Positions 1 to 12,259 of a stretch of DNA of 64,000 nt are shown here, one piece after another. Origin of the DNA: Synchiropus splendidus. Lineage: Eukaryota > Chordata > Actinopteri > Syngnathiformes > Callionymidae. Position 1 is the stretch's first letter. Each line of letters begins with the position of its first letter. The position numbers were made by a program, and so were the translations under genes. The DNA is taken from NCBI RefSeq assembly GCF_027744825.2, contig NC_071335.1:28733001-28797000 (forward strand), given 5' to 3'. Under the pieces are notes generated by a model. The model saw nothing but the letters and a program-made list of their open reading frames with translations. It was not told the origin of the DNA and did no database searches.

Positions 1-157
1 TGTTAGCGATAATAAATAGGCACGAAATACACCTGCAGTGTTATTTTTTTAGCATCAGATGGAAGTCAATTCTCTCTGGCAGTTGCATATAAATTGAAGA
101 CCTTGATGTCTGAAGGTGTTGTTGCTCAGGGAAAATGAACAGACATTGGTTTCTTAC
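1..157 (-). other. notum intron, 5' part
   Basis: This is intron that follows notum coding exon B (donor GTAAGAA at 157-151). The next conserved NOTUM exon, beginning with a GWYCF-like motif, is not seen on the minus strand here, so it lies beyond the left edge. Confidence 0.7.
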
Positions 158-609
158 CCTCCAAAAACAACAGCCACCGGCGGCTCCCTTTCACTTCCTT
201 CAGGTAAAACCTAAGAACCAAAAAGTCCTCGTAAGAGACGATAGTAGGCCTCCTAAGCTGACTTGCCAACCACTGCCACTTGAGAACTTGCACCTTACCC
301 AGCCGCTGTCCCATCATTGCATGTGACCTTGGTATTCCTGAGGAAGTGGAGCTTCATATCATCCGTTTGCCTTCGAGATGTTCCAGCTGCATCTCCTCGT
401 CCTGTATCTACCAGGCTGCCGCCTCTGGTTTTCGGCACGTTTCCCGTGTTCCTCTGAGAGCCTACTTCAGTGGGAGCCTGGGCAGCTGCTCCTCCTTGGT
501 TCCCAGGAGACTTCTTGCTGGACTTTCCGCTGCTTTTACCATTACGTTGGTTCTGGCAGAAGACTCCCCCGAGCAGCAGCAGGAAAACCATTTGGCCAAG
601 AAGCTTCAT
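158..609 (-). CDS. notum: NOTUM-family Wnt deacylase, 5' two coding exons (partial)
   Basis: Secreted carboxylesterase family that removes the palmitoleate from Wnt proteins and so dampens Wnt signalling outside the cell (family knowledge). Exon A is 609-299 and exon B is 210-158. The splice phases agree: the exon A donor is GG|GTAAGG and the exon B acceptor is TTCTTAG|. I chose the start MKLLGQ because it opens a clear signal peptide: a hydrophobic core MVFLLLL at residues 7-13, then GGVFC. A low-complexity Ser/Lys/Gly/Gln stretch follows (residues 20-50), then the conserved core: LRNTKVTCNDGTAAG and, across the splice, YLKEVKGSRRWLLFLEG. That last string is close to the invariant block before the first catalytic-domain Trp of NOTUM. 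The Ser-Asp-His triad is further left, outside the window. An in-frame upstream ATG exists, but a possible acceptor (GCTGACAG) lies just before the chosen ATG, suggesting the upstream part is intron or 5' UTR. The paralogue (notum1 or the fish notum2) cannot be settled from about 120 residues. Confidence 0.87.
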
Positions 610-3600
610 GTCTGTCAGCAACACAACATACATGACAATATGCAATGATGGTAATATATCTAATTTTGAGTTAAAGTCAGCACCTGCCGCCGGAGAAGAG
701 TTCTGAGAGAAGTAACCAGCAATTGAACCTTGTCAATGGTTGGATGTGCTGCTCTTGAATCATTGGCTCTATAGAGCCACATGGGTCTGTTATCCTCCCA
801 TTTATCTGGGAGAAATGAAGTGCCTACGACACAACAAGGGGAGGTCCAAAAACTATTGCCATTTCTTTGGTTGTGTGCCTATAACTACTTTATGTTCCCT
901 CCCTGAGTCATCCGTGATAGGTCTGGCTTTTTTTAGCAGGTCTTCCCTTACCAGACTCTCAGCCTCACAACACTTGAAGCACAAACTTCCATCCCCTTAG
1001 AAGTTTGGAAGCTGTAAATAACATCTGTTCCTGCGTCCACCTTAAACCACGAGCACCTTCATCGTCCTATATATCTACATTAATCTGCATTAACTTTAAT
1101 TTGCGGCAGATCATCTCGCGGGCCACTTAAACTGACTTGGCGGGCCGGATCTGGCCCCGCGGCCTTCAGTTTAAAACGGGCTTTAAGTTGAAAGTGCCAG
1201 AAGGAGGTGACAAATAATGGGGCAAAAAAAATATCCTCCAAAAAATACGCTTTTATGAAATATTTTAATAAAATAAATAAACTTCAATAGACAAAATAGT
1301 ATTAAAGTAGGAGTAATAGGGGTAAAGTAGGAGCTATATTATTAAAACCAGACCTTCATAATTCAGCAGATACTCAAGGGTTTAATCTATCAAACTTGGA
1401 GAAAGTCATATAGCTTGAGACAAATGGATTTTCAATTCATATTCCATACTCTCTTGTCTTCAGACTACAAGAGCAGTATCAACGGATGAAAGATTCTATA
1501 GCCAGTGATAAGAAGCTTTACCTGGAGCTGTGTTCTCTCCGGATGAGCAGCTAACTCCAGGGAGGAAGGTCTGGTTGGTATGGCTTTGATGAAGAAAGTG
1601 ACAGAGTATTTAAAAGTGATATGTGGCCAAACCCCTGGGATGGCTGCAGGGTGACGTACCGCTGATCGCTCAAAGATCACAAGCCCCAGGGGTTCGAAAA
1701 ATTCTCATCAATGAAATGCTCGCCATCCCAACATGTCACTCACAGCGAATAATGATCTTGGTGAGGAAAGGGGAGACAGACACCAAGGGATTCTGTGGGT
1801 AGACGGACTGCAGGGGGAACTGAAGTAAAGGGGAAGAAAGTTTCTTCGAATAAGGATAACAATTTCTGAGATCGACTTCTGCATTTTGCCAGCTACATTG
1901 TAAAAATGCCAAACAAAATGTTTCTAGGATTTCAATAGCACATGTTCTTGTTTTATTCTTTAAAATGTAAAGTGAAAATGTGAAAGGACTTTATCAGAGG
2001 GACGGCTTGTATGGAGATGTTTGGAGACCAAGGTGTGTTGAGGCAGGACGCTCAAGATAGGAAGATAGGCTACGGTGGAGGACGCAAACTTCCTCTGGAA
2101 AACTCTGCTGAAAGATGAAGAAAAAAGTTGCAGCAGGTGAAATCTACTCAGCCAACAATGATAAATGATGGATCATTCGCTTGTGTACATGACCGCGCAT
2201 GTGTTTGTTTGTCTACATCTACAGTAAATAAATACAAATGTCTTTATCCTGCCTCTTTCATGAACAAAACAGAAGCAATCTCGATGCAATATTGAAGTAG
2301 TTAATTCTGTCCAATTTAAGAAGCAATGTTCCCATATTCCCTTCATCCGTGCTTTGTGTCGCCTGCTAGTGTTCGGGCTCATCACGTGTAAGAGCCTGGA
2401 AATAAATATATGTCATATTTCACTGTAGTGTCACTGTCTCATCTTCAGGTATTTCATGCCATTTTAGTGAAGCATGCCTCGGATATTCAATTACCTCCAC
2501 GCAATAAAACAAGGACATTGCTAGTGAGTGAATTTGATCTGTCGAGCCGGACTATTTTTCAGTCTTTCGGGTGCCTCAACACATGCACGCCACCATCTGT
2601 CTTCCGTGAAGGCAGCAATCTCTTTAGCAGATGCTCCAAATAGCTCAGAAAAAACAAAGATATCTATGAATCAGGCAGTGACTTACTTTCATGTCACAAA
2701 CAAAGAGATTGCAGCTGTTTTGTTTCAGTATGGAAATGGATCAGACTGGTGCCGTGGATCATGACTGTAAACCGTACAAAGAGAGCCTCAATGAATGGAG
2801 TTTGAAGGACAAATTATCGAATCATGCCAAAGTTTATTTTGTATCAAAAGTGCACAAAAACGAACCGTTTAACATGCTACTTTGTTTAAGCAAACACAAA
2901 CAACCTGAGTACATTACTGTCCTACATTCATTTTTATCTAGAGTAAGACATCTTTATTTAGCATTTGAAATTTCAATGATATCAAAATCATTTTATCTAA
3001 TTTAGACTGCAGATGGTGGCACTGTTCGCTAGCTTGCTAGCTTGTACAGAACGTGATGTTCATAATCCAGAACACCACCAAATAACAAGTGAATGTTCTT
3101 TGTCCCATCATCAATATTTCTGGAAATTTCATAGTCATCATTTTTCAATGACAATGGTATAAACGCCCGCAGTCACATAACCTCCATGGTGGCGGTAAGA
3201 ACTGAACCGATGGAAGAGAATGAAAGACGAAAGACGGCTGAGTTGATGTGATGAAAGGATAGGCATATGCCTTTTGCTAAAATTGGCCTCCAAGATTTAG
3301 CAAAGTTGGCTCATAAACATTACAGAGATGAGTTGCGTGGCAGCCAGAAAAAGGGTAATTGTCGCATGTTTTTGTCTGATTTCCTGGTTACAATTTCGAG
3401 ATATTCCTGTCTTCAAGAACTCGGACCATTTATTTGTCTCCTGCTTATTCCAATTCAGATTGCAGGGACGGCAAAAAAAAACATCCCTTCAGCTCTACTG
3501 CAGGAAAAGCAAGGAGTTCCAAGGCCAGCAGAGACTCATACTTTTTCCAGTGTCTCCTTGGTCTAGCCTCACTCATTCTACTGTCATGGACTCCACACTG

Positions 3601-6600
3601 TGTTTTTAAAGCAAAGTATTTTGTATTTTCCTGACTATTTAGGTGTTCAGTGACTGCATGAACACCCCTTGCATCTGGAAGCTGTGAAGTTTCAGAAGCA
3701 CATCCTTCATCCAGGTGTGATCCAGTGCTGTGACTGCAGCCGACAAATGCAGGTATGAGATTTTGAACATTCTACATGCTCCATGCTCCTTCAAATCACA
3801 GAAGAACTGAAAGGCACAACGGGGTTGATAAAATGAGGCATGGCACACCTTTACCTTTGCTTTTCTAACTTCATAAAATAAGCATACTAAGAGAATGCAA
3901 TGCCGTAGAAGGCAAATTCTCACACGTTCAGTTCAACTGGCTCAATAAGAGCGGCTAAACTTTGCCCCGGTGGGCAGCATAGAAGACATTCTTTTGCCTT
4001 GTGTGTCATTTTTCACGGCCAGCCCGCAAGGTCAGGACACCTAGAGCCCAGGTGGTCCATGAGGCTGTTTTGCAAATGTGTCATCACAAGAGTGAAGAGC
4101 CGAGAGCCTGGCGGTGAGCTGAAAGCTTCAAAGAACGACGGGCCAGAGACCGTCGTCATATGCCGGATTCTTGTGATCACGCCGCTGAGCAGAAAGGTTA
4201 CATCACAACAACTTTGAGGTCGAACGGGTCCAGCAGGGACAACGTTGTGTTGCTCCAGTTGAGTAAGAACAATCCTCAACTAAAGCCCTAGCGCAAGCTT
4301 ATGACTCATTCCTCATTGTCTGACGGCGTTGCATGTAATTTGACAATCTGTGACAACATCACTTTCAATCCCTGCTGTCGTCACCTCAGCAGCGGCACAG
4401 TTGTCCAGAAAGGCATGTGATTAACGCGAGATAAGGACGGCTTCTTTAAACACGACATCGATGAGCGTCAGCCAAAAGATATGAGATCTGGTCGCAGAAA
4501 CTTGGCGTATAGCGCGAGGCCGCAGCGGGAGGTCAGCAGGTGGGTTGAGTCCAGGAATCTGTAAAACCTGGTGTTAAGAGGCCTCGCGTTGTGACCTTTG
4601 GAAACTACTGATGCGTCATGATAAATGAGGGATGGGGCGTTTGTGTGGGATATGCAGAGGTGGATTCAGGTAGGGGTAAGATAAGGTAGCCACAAGTTCA
4701 GTCGGGGGCTGATAAATGACTGCTGGACATGCTAAGCAGTATCTATGGGAACAACCATGTTTTAACTTAGTGAGCCCAAATTCTTTGCTTTCAAATGTCC
4801 CTCACTGTTAGGCCCAACTAGACCCAAGCAGGAGGTCATCACCAAACTCCACTCTCCAGAGGTGAAACCAGGATGCAAAGAAGATACTATCTCAGTAGGA
4901 ACCAGAGCAAAGTGTCCTGACCTCTTGCTGCCACATGCACTTGACAATGCAAGAAGGTGTCAAAAAGTCACACAGCATTATTGTTTATTTGACATTACAC
5001 TACAAAATCAGTCCTGCAAAAGGCAACTTCTCATCAGAGATGGAATTCCACAGTTAAGTAGTGGACCACAGGGGGTGAGGTTGTGTTGCAGTCTTGTAAG
5101 AGACTAGCAAGATGAAACACCAATATAAAATTCTTGATTTATGTTGCTTTGCCGTGATTTTTAGTAGTAAATGCTATGTTTTTGTCCACTCAAAAAGGTT
5201 TTGCAAACATTTTATTTCTCCACATTAACAAGCAGTATTTCTTGAGCACTTTGTGTCAGGAATTATATGAGTTTGTTTCACTTATTTTATGGAAAAATTC
5301 AACTTGAACCAATCACAGATAAATGACTGACAATGTTCCCATTATTATTAGTATTAAAACTACTTTTTTTCATCATTAAACGGCAATTCTAAATCTATCT
5401 TTTTTTTCCCTTTGAACAAGTCCAAAATAAAAAAAAATAAAAACAAATAGTTAGTGTCACTTAAAATGAATAGATAAAATAAATACCTTGCGATTAAGTG
5501 TCATTGTATCATATTTATATCATAGTATATATAATACTACTTAAAAAGGTCTTCAAATAATTAGGATTTATATAAGAATCTTGAAATAAAATCCACGTAG
5601 GATGAAAGAAATGATCAAAATCAAAACAGTTATAGCATGCAATGTCATGATGTCATATATTTTTCCTTACTTCATAATATTTAAGTAGCAAAAGTAATGT
5701 TTCATATTATTTTTGAAGGCCCCTGCCATTAGTCATTAGTAGAATATAAAATGTGGCCCTTGCTCGACAATGACAATGACATTTTTTAAGACTTTATGTT
5801 ACATAAAGCATCACCACACATACACAAACAGGCCCGATGTTGAAGGGCATCAAGCGGCTCCTGATTGACCCCAGTGTTGCAGGACTCAATAGCAGGTCAA
5901 TAGCAGCAGTGGACTGAGATATTCGACAATGGCAGAGAAGATTTGATGGGTGCAACACTGCCGCTCACCTCACAAACACCGGTTCAACACAAAAGAGGAT
6001 TTTCAAAATGGTGTAAGATTTATTGACAACGGTTGTTTCAACTAGAAAATAAATCACAGGGCCCAAACACAAAATGTACATACAGTAAAACATGAGTATA
6101 ATTGGTAGCAGAAACAAGATTGGAGATCACAAAAAAGACAACGTTCAAGCCCCCTATTCTGACCTTGGAGGGTCAGCGTTTCGTGCCGGTTGGCGGCGTG
6201 TGTGACTGGCAGTAAATTACAGATACCAGCAGAGGTGATGTCAGGCGTTTGCCTCATGTGTTGTCGTCCCCCGCGGTGTAGACACGTGGGTCTAGATCTG
6301 TCAGGCCACAAGCCCCTCACACATGCCAAAGGTTCGATCAAAGTAATCTAAAGTTTGTAGCTTAAAAAAAAGCTGATCTCTTCTAAATAAAGCAGTAAAC
6401 ATTCTCACAAACCAATATTGTTTGGCATGACATATAAATACAGACATATAAAGATGTAAATTGTTGACCTGGATAACTGGAAGTCACTGTCTGCTAAAGG
6501 CCTCTCGCTTCTTAGAAGCCCTACTTAAAGAGTCAAGGCGACTCGCTCCCTATGATGAAGGCAGATGATTTCAGCGCAGAATTTATGGTGACATGACAGT

Positions 6601-7180
6601 CGACCTAGCATCCGTGTTAGCTTTATAATCCCCGCCGGGCAGCTTGCATGACTTCACCAGGCAGCTTGCTTTCATACCGTCTCACGTCAGGCAGATAATT
6701 GTCTTATCCATATTACTCATAATAAAAGTTTAAAAACAGGAAAAGTAATGCATAAAAGTATCAATAAAAGTACGAAAAGTTAGATCCAAGGGAGGCAGAC
6801 GAACCCTCAGGTAAGTGTCCCAGAGTTTGCTTTCAACTATCAGACTCTATTCCACTAGTGGCCCAGACAAATTGTTTTACCAGTTCTTGATGTGGCGGAT
6901 CTAAGAAAATGCCTCTGTGGGTGCAAGACATGGGCTGAAAGATCATTTTAACAGGCTCCATGTCTGGTTGAAAACACTCCGCTTACATTTCAAGATTACT
7001 GGAGATATTCAAAAACCCATCCCATTAGGATTAAATATCTTAATATAGACTATGTAAAAACAACCGTCAACATCCCATTAGAATTAGATCTCTTAATAAA
7101 TATCGAGTATATACAGTAAAAACAACCGTCAACATCACATTAGCCACGGTTCAGTATATACTGGAAGAGTCCAAGGATCT
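610..7180. other. Intergenic stretch upstream of notum, no supported gene
   Basis: About 6.5 kb with no coding region I can support. The first few hundred bases should hold the notum 5' UTR and promoter, but I see no TATA box or first-exon signal worth placing. The rest is AT-rich single-copy-looking DNA. Exceptions are a short GC-rich hAT-like end near 1090-1200 and an exon-like, frame-broken stretch at 1459-1790. ORFs here are short, overlap on both strands and match nothing I recognise. Confidence 0.5.
1090..1200. mobile_element. Possible hAT-type MITE end, remnant
   Basis: The block contains GGCGGGCCGGATCTGGCCCC followed by a CCTTCAGTTTAAA tail. This resembles the inner end of widespread vertebrate hAT elements whose termini read CAGGGGTGTCAAACTC. 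No matching opposite terminus or target duplication was found nearby, so this is at most a fragment. The call rests on resemblance only. Confidence 0.35.
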
Positions 7181-7189
7181 AATTCATGA

Positions 7190-7740
7190 AAATATGAGGA
7201 AATATTTTACTCTCATTTTAGGCTTTCTGAGGTCAATGATGTTTGGTGATGATATAGTGATTTGGAGGAAGAAGGTGGTGGATGAGGAGGGGGAGCAAAG
7301 AAGAGGAATGGAAGTGTGTGAATGAGAGGGAGGTTGGACGAAGAGTGACTGATTAATGAAGGGGAGCAAAGAAGAGTGTGCAGGCAGGGTGGAATGGGAG
7401 GAGTAACTGTGACAAAAAAATCGTCAGCAAGATTTGCAGGGACACTTTATAAAGAGAGCCACCATGATGTTTGGTTTAAAGACTGAAAAAAAAAGACAGG
7501 AAGGAGAGTTAGAAGAGTGAGGGATGAAGAACTCAAGTTTGCATTGAGAGTCAACTGGGAAGAACAAGATCAGACATGGGTTCATCAAAAGCATGTGGAG
7601 AGGAGAGACAGTGGACATGTTGGACCAAGAATGTAGACGATGGACACAGCCTTTAGAAGGAGAAGAGTAAGGCCACCGATGAGGCTGTGGTAGGAGAGGA
7701 CATGCATAAGACAAGTGTGGATGGTCAAGATTTTAGGGAC
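7190..7740 (+). mobile_element. Degenerate RTE-type LINE fragment (reverse transcriptase 3' part)
   Basis: The plus strand carries purine-rich phrases typical of the 3' end of the reverse-transcriptase ORF in fish RTE-like LINEs. Examples are GTGCAGGCAGGGTGGAATGG near 7377-7397, GGAGAGGAGAGACAGTGGAC near 7593, and the final AGGAGAGGACATGCA near 7692. In complete elements these encode the C-terminal part of the polymerase. Here frames are broken and no long ORF remains, so it is a dead copy. The assignment is from pattern memory and needs a repeat library for confirmation. Confidence 0.55.
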
Positions 7741-8929
7741 CAGCTTGGACCAGCTTTTTGGGCACCCAATAAATTGTACCTACCACTGTATATAGTTGTG
7801 TCACTTCCATTTCAGGGCACGTAAACAGTGAATGAATATGATCTTCAATAACAGATAAACAAAGGTATCCAGACTAAAATGTCTTTTATTAATAGTGTCT
7901 CAATGCAATCCTGATATTAAATATAAAAATGAATTAATCTTCAAGCCTTAAGTGACATTCATTTATTTTCCATACACCAGTCTACGACACATGGAGGAAA
8001 TTAATTCTCGCCATACTTCAGATGTTTCTCTTTCAAGTTCTGTATTGTCCATTATTTTACGGACATTCCTCATTTTCTCTGCATTCAGAAAAGCAGTCCC
8101 TAGCCAAGTGTGTGAAACTAAATATACGCCCTTAAAGCTAATCTGCACAATATGCCAGACAGAGACGATAAAAAAAAAAAAAAACATTAGTTGTGACAGT
8201 CATTTGAGATCCAGGCGAAGAAGCAATAGAATCTTTTTTGGGGGGATTTTTGATTTGTGTTATCAGGTCAGGTCAAAATTTATAGGCCCAATTTCACACG
8301 GCTAGCGGATGCTGCGCCACAATTCTTAAGTTTACAGATCATGTTAATCCCTCGATGCTCTTTTTATGCCAAGTGTTTTAGCAGACTTTGTCTGGACCAG
8401 GGTCTAAGAAATGGCACGGTTGGAATTTCATGAGGATTACTCAATGCACCGCGGATGGTGAAAATGGGTAAACAAATAGATCCAGGGACAATGATGAGTT
8501 GCACTACACGCCGCACTCAAATGGCATAAAAATGGAGGGAAATGACTCATACTAAGAGGTGGAATATCACTCGGCCAAAATTCAGAGATGAGAAAATAAA
8601 AATGAAAAAATACATTACACAATGTGCGAACAAATAGGAGGAAGAAAAACAAGCAATATAAATGGAAATATATGACACACTTTGATTTGTACTCATTTTT
8701 CCATGTTTATTTCCACTTGTATTTCCAATTCAGTGCACTCTCTACTGTCCAGACACATTAAGGTTCTTTCAGAATATAACTTTTAATGGTGACACCATTT
8801 CATTATTGATCATAGAGATAGGTGTGAATGTTTTGAGGGGGGCAAGATCCTTTTCAAAAATATCCAGAGTGTGGGCTACACATTCTACAAAATAACTGGT
8901 TATTGGGAAAAATGTTTCTAAAAAAGTCC

Positions 8930-9130
8930 TTTTTAGAACAGTGGAGGAGAAGTTTAAAAGGATGAGGGAGGCTGGAGAATGAGTGAAGGGCGTCAAGGTC
9001 ATGTCACTCATCCAGAGTAACAGACAAGACAGGTCGAAGAAGGGAGCGCAGGCAGGGTGTGACGTCTGAGTATTAGCCAGAGTGAACAGGAGGCTGAACT
9101 TTGGTGAAGGAACTGAGTGATATCAGACTG
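8930..9130 (+). mobile_element. Second degenerate RTE-type LINE fragment
   Basis: The stretch reads AGTTTAAAAGGATGAGGGAG, then a run ending GAGCGCAGGCAGGG and AGTATTAGCCAGAGTGAACA. It parallels the same RTE reverse-transcriptase region as 7190-7740, especially the CGCAGGCAGGG phrase, but starts slightly further 5' in the element. No open frame survives. Confidence 0.4.
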
Positions 9131-10095
9131 AAAGCCTTGGTATTACGTTCTAATTTCACATTAAACTGCACTCCTGGAGTAATGTGCTGGTCATCCTCCC
9201 ACATAAGAAGAGTAGAAGATCGATGCACCTCTTGGCGGAAGCCAAACAGCCTGACATGACATTACGGACTGTTTCAAAAGTCGTCTAAAAGATATTTATT
9301 GTATATGTGGAAGAGCTTTCCTTGTTGAAACTATAGACAGGATTTCACTTGAGACCCACCAGCTCTGGCGGCTGTCTATAACTCAACGCACCACCACATC
9401 TGAGCTTGAAAAGGCGTGAGTAAAGGAGCCTGAGGTCAGATCTGAATGTGCGTTCGGTCGAGCTGCTGATAGGTCTAATAGATTAGGGGGCCCTTGGACT
9501 AGCCTCTTGTCATCCTTCTTCTTCGGTGACCTAATGTCCCCAGAACAGCTGTGTGAGGGCGCTTAGCAGTTAGGCCAGGATGACAAGCCATTGCTCAGTG
9601 TGATGTATGAACGATTACATGTGAAAGAGGAGAGTTTGCTGAAGGGTATGATGGCTTGCCAGTATCAATATGCCCTCGCTACAGGTATCCCTGCTATCTC
9701 ACTCGCTCAGCTGTGGCATGTGTGGGATCTGTGGCTCTAGAAAAGGATCGAACTGTTTATGCTGTACAAATGCCTTTATTAAAATATGCGGTTTCCACCG
9801 ATGCTGACTGAACACAGAGTGATGAGAATGGATGCAGAAAAATAATGTTTGTCTTGATCTCAACACAAAATAGGCAGAAGAGGAAATGCTAAAAAGACAT
9901 GAACTGCGGAAACAAATTTCAAGTATTTAAACAACAACAGAGAGAGAAAAAGCAGTCCTCACTGCTTCTGTATGTAAGCAGTCTGGATTCTGAAGTGATA
10001 ATCTTGCCGCTAGGACCAAACGTTTTAGGACAACAGGAACACAACCAATTGAAGTGACTTCAAGTAAGAAAACAAGCACAAAGAAGTGTGAGGTT
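9131..10095. other. Downstream flank and 3' UTR side of coq7
   Basis: No coding region is supported. The half nearest coq7 is its 3' UTR (minus strand). Beyond the polyadenylation signal at 9775-9780 I see only ordinary non-coding sequence. Confidence 0.5.
9775..9780 (-). terminator. coq7 polyadenylation signal (AATAAA)
   Basis: The plus strand reads TTTATT, giving AATAAA on the coq7 strand, 316 nt past the coq7 stop codon. It is the first canonical hexamer I noticed downstream at a sensible distance. This predicts a 3' UTR of about 0.33 kb. Confidence 0.5.
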
Positions 10096-12259
10096 TTAGA
10101 CCCGTTGTGAGACATATATTGCTGCTTTGCATCCCAACTGTATGGCACTTTTGAGAAACCAATATCCAGATAGCTGAAAAAAAAGAGGTGGAAAACAAAT
10201 ATTTTACAAAATGATGAAGCCTTGAAACAAAGGTCGTATATATAATGCACATAGATAGCGGGTAGCAAATCAACAACAGTGTGACAGACAAATCCATTGA
10301 AAGGTGCAGAAGAATATATTTACAAATTCATTTACTTACATTTTCAGCATCATGTTCCAGACCTGTGTCGTGATGCTCCATCTCATCATCCCTGAATTCT
10401 TTTATAATCTGAAATAGAACAGATGTTTTTTTACTTTCTATAATAGATTTGACGACACCATATTTTAATAATAATACATACATATACTTAAGTCAGAGAA
10501 ACGGACAGTGAACACTGCAGACAGGAAATGACTACCTGATGTTCGCTCATAGGTGTGATGACTATCCAGAGTCTCAATATACCATAACTATTTTTGTTGA
10601 TGCACCGTACAGCGATTTGTGCTTATCATGCGCAGCAAACCCTTCTGTCCACCAGGTGTCAGTAAAAGCAAACAAATGCGATTCGTGGCTTTCGCTTCGT
10701 CGACCAGTAAAAGCAAGATATTCAGACTTCACAGAAAAAAAAACATTGAGACTTTGCTCATCTTCTCTGTGAACGTACATGCACTAGATTCTTCACTTGC
10801 ACTATGGGGCCACATATACATTCCATCTACATTACAAAAGGGATCCGTTATCGATGAGGTCATCACCACCTGCATCATGAAGACGATACGAAGTCAGGTC
10901 AACTCCCCTGCAGTGAGAGAGATCTAGTGCTTTCAGTAACACAGTAACAGTATATTTACCGTCATTTGAAAGAAGAAGAAAAATACCCAAAGAGAAGACA
11001 TAAACAGAAGGTGAGCTCACTTCTAGGAGTTCAGTGTATCTCTCCGGGTCCTTCTCCATCAGTGCTCTGATCTGACTGTTGTAGTGCTCTGAGATACTCT
11101 CCTCCACTGCCACGGTGCACGCCATGGCCCCTTCCTTTCCTAACAGTGCAGTGGACGCTCCTGTGTGGAGATTTAAGAAAAAAATATGTTGCAATCTTCT
11201 GTTGTCTATTATTGGAAAAACGTCCTTCATAAAAGGCATTGAGGTAGAAGAGCAGAGAAGAAAATCACTTGGGGACTCTATATCGAAAAGATGCTATATA
11301 AATGAAGAAGTATTATATGATCAATTTTACTATTATTAGACACAAATATTATCTCAGCAGTTTTACTTGCCTAATACATATCCGGCTATGTTCCAGAGGG
11401 GTAACAGCACTGTTGGTCGGACTCTGTTTTCTGCGAGAATTTCGTTGAATTTCTCCAGGTGTTTCTTCTCCTGATCCCACATGTCCTGCAGGGAATTGGA
11501 AATGAAATGTGATTTCTGTAACTGAATAATAGATTTGAAAGTGGAAAAGAAAGTTAAGACCACAAATAAAAAAGTCAATAAATGACTGAATAAATCCTAA
11601 CAATCATAAAAATAACAGTGTCCTATGATGGACTAAAAATAATGACATTTACAGCGCAACAAAAAAGAAAAACAATGTTATTTATCATGAATGGAAGGAC
11701 AAACCCATCCATCATCATTCTATTTCACACCCTGCTGCATCAGTCTAAAGCACCACACATACCTGTATGAGTGGCCCTGTACTAGTTCTCCTCAACACTG
11801 CCATTTGTCCGGCGTAGATGCGGTTGGCACCATATTCGCCAGCATGGTCCACACGGAGCATCCGGTGCAGCATCTCCTTCTCCTCACTGTCTCTGGGTGG
11901 AGGGACGACACTGTACGCACGCGAGCTCACCTGCAAGGAAACTACCCACAGACATTTTATAGTACATTACATTAAATATAGTCAGTTGTATGGTGGGATT
12001 TCTGCTACTTCCATCTGCACCCAGTGAATAAAACATGTAGCAGTTAAATATATACAGGTGCATAACATGTAACTCCAGCATACAACCACATATACACAGT
12101 CAAAAGGAGGTAAAAGCTGAAAAGGCGTGTCAGTGTTTTTAGCTCATGTAGCATGGAGTTAGCATTTAGCTCACCTCCACTTCTCACACAGGGTCGAATC
12201 ATCGCAGGTCCTGTCCGGTGATACCAGCCGTGTAGCGCGACCTGTGCCGTTGCACGCAT
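10096..12259 (-). CDS. coq7: 5-demethoxyubiquinone hydroxylase, mitochondrial (COQ7/CLK-1)
   Basis: Di-iron monooxygenase that hydroxylates demethoxyubiquinone in the penultimate step of ubiquinone synthesis, on the mitochondrial inner membrane (family knowledge). Exons in coding order: 12259-12188, 11930-11763, 11485-11371, 11160-11021, 10408-10340, 10173-10096. They sum to 642 nt, 213 aa; human is 217. All six iron ligands are visible: E56 (RVDHAGEYGANR), E86 and H89 (DQEKKHLEKF), E138 (VAVEES), E174 and H177 (DDEMEHHD). The last small exon ends IQLGCKAAIYVSQRV and stop, the conserved membrane-facing C-terminus. The N-terminal 24 residues are Arg-rich and acid-free, fitting a mitochondrial presequence. 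The exon 1 donor is my choice: GT at 12187 keeps phase 0, while the stronger-looking one at 12174 would break the frame with the exon 2 acceptor. Intron 3 is GC-AG. The gene stands alone, tail to the notum promoter side and head-to-head with abcc6, 18 kb away. Confidence 0.95.
11161..11370 (-). other. coq7 intron 3, GC-AG type
   Basis: Exon 3 must end ...TATGTATTAG to join exon 4 (GAGCGTCC...) in frame and give the conserved LGAS/T-ALLGKEG string. The intron therefore starts GCAAGTAAAA, the classic strong GC donor context AG|GCAAGT, and ends CACACAG. Using the GT four bases further in would shift the frame and destroy the following conserved exon. Confidence 0.85.

Noticed and set aside
9180..9300. 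Candidate for the last coq7 exon (RNVMSGCLASAKR-like reading on the minus strand)
   Set aside because: The similarity was weak, and a far better exon ending IQLGCKAAIYVSQRV with correct phase and stop was found at 10173-10096.
10230..10290. AIYV-containing minus-strand reading close to coq7 exon 5
   Set aside because: It lacks the GC[KR]xAIY context, has no acceptor in phase, and is superseded by the real last exon.
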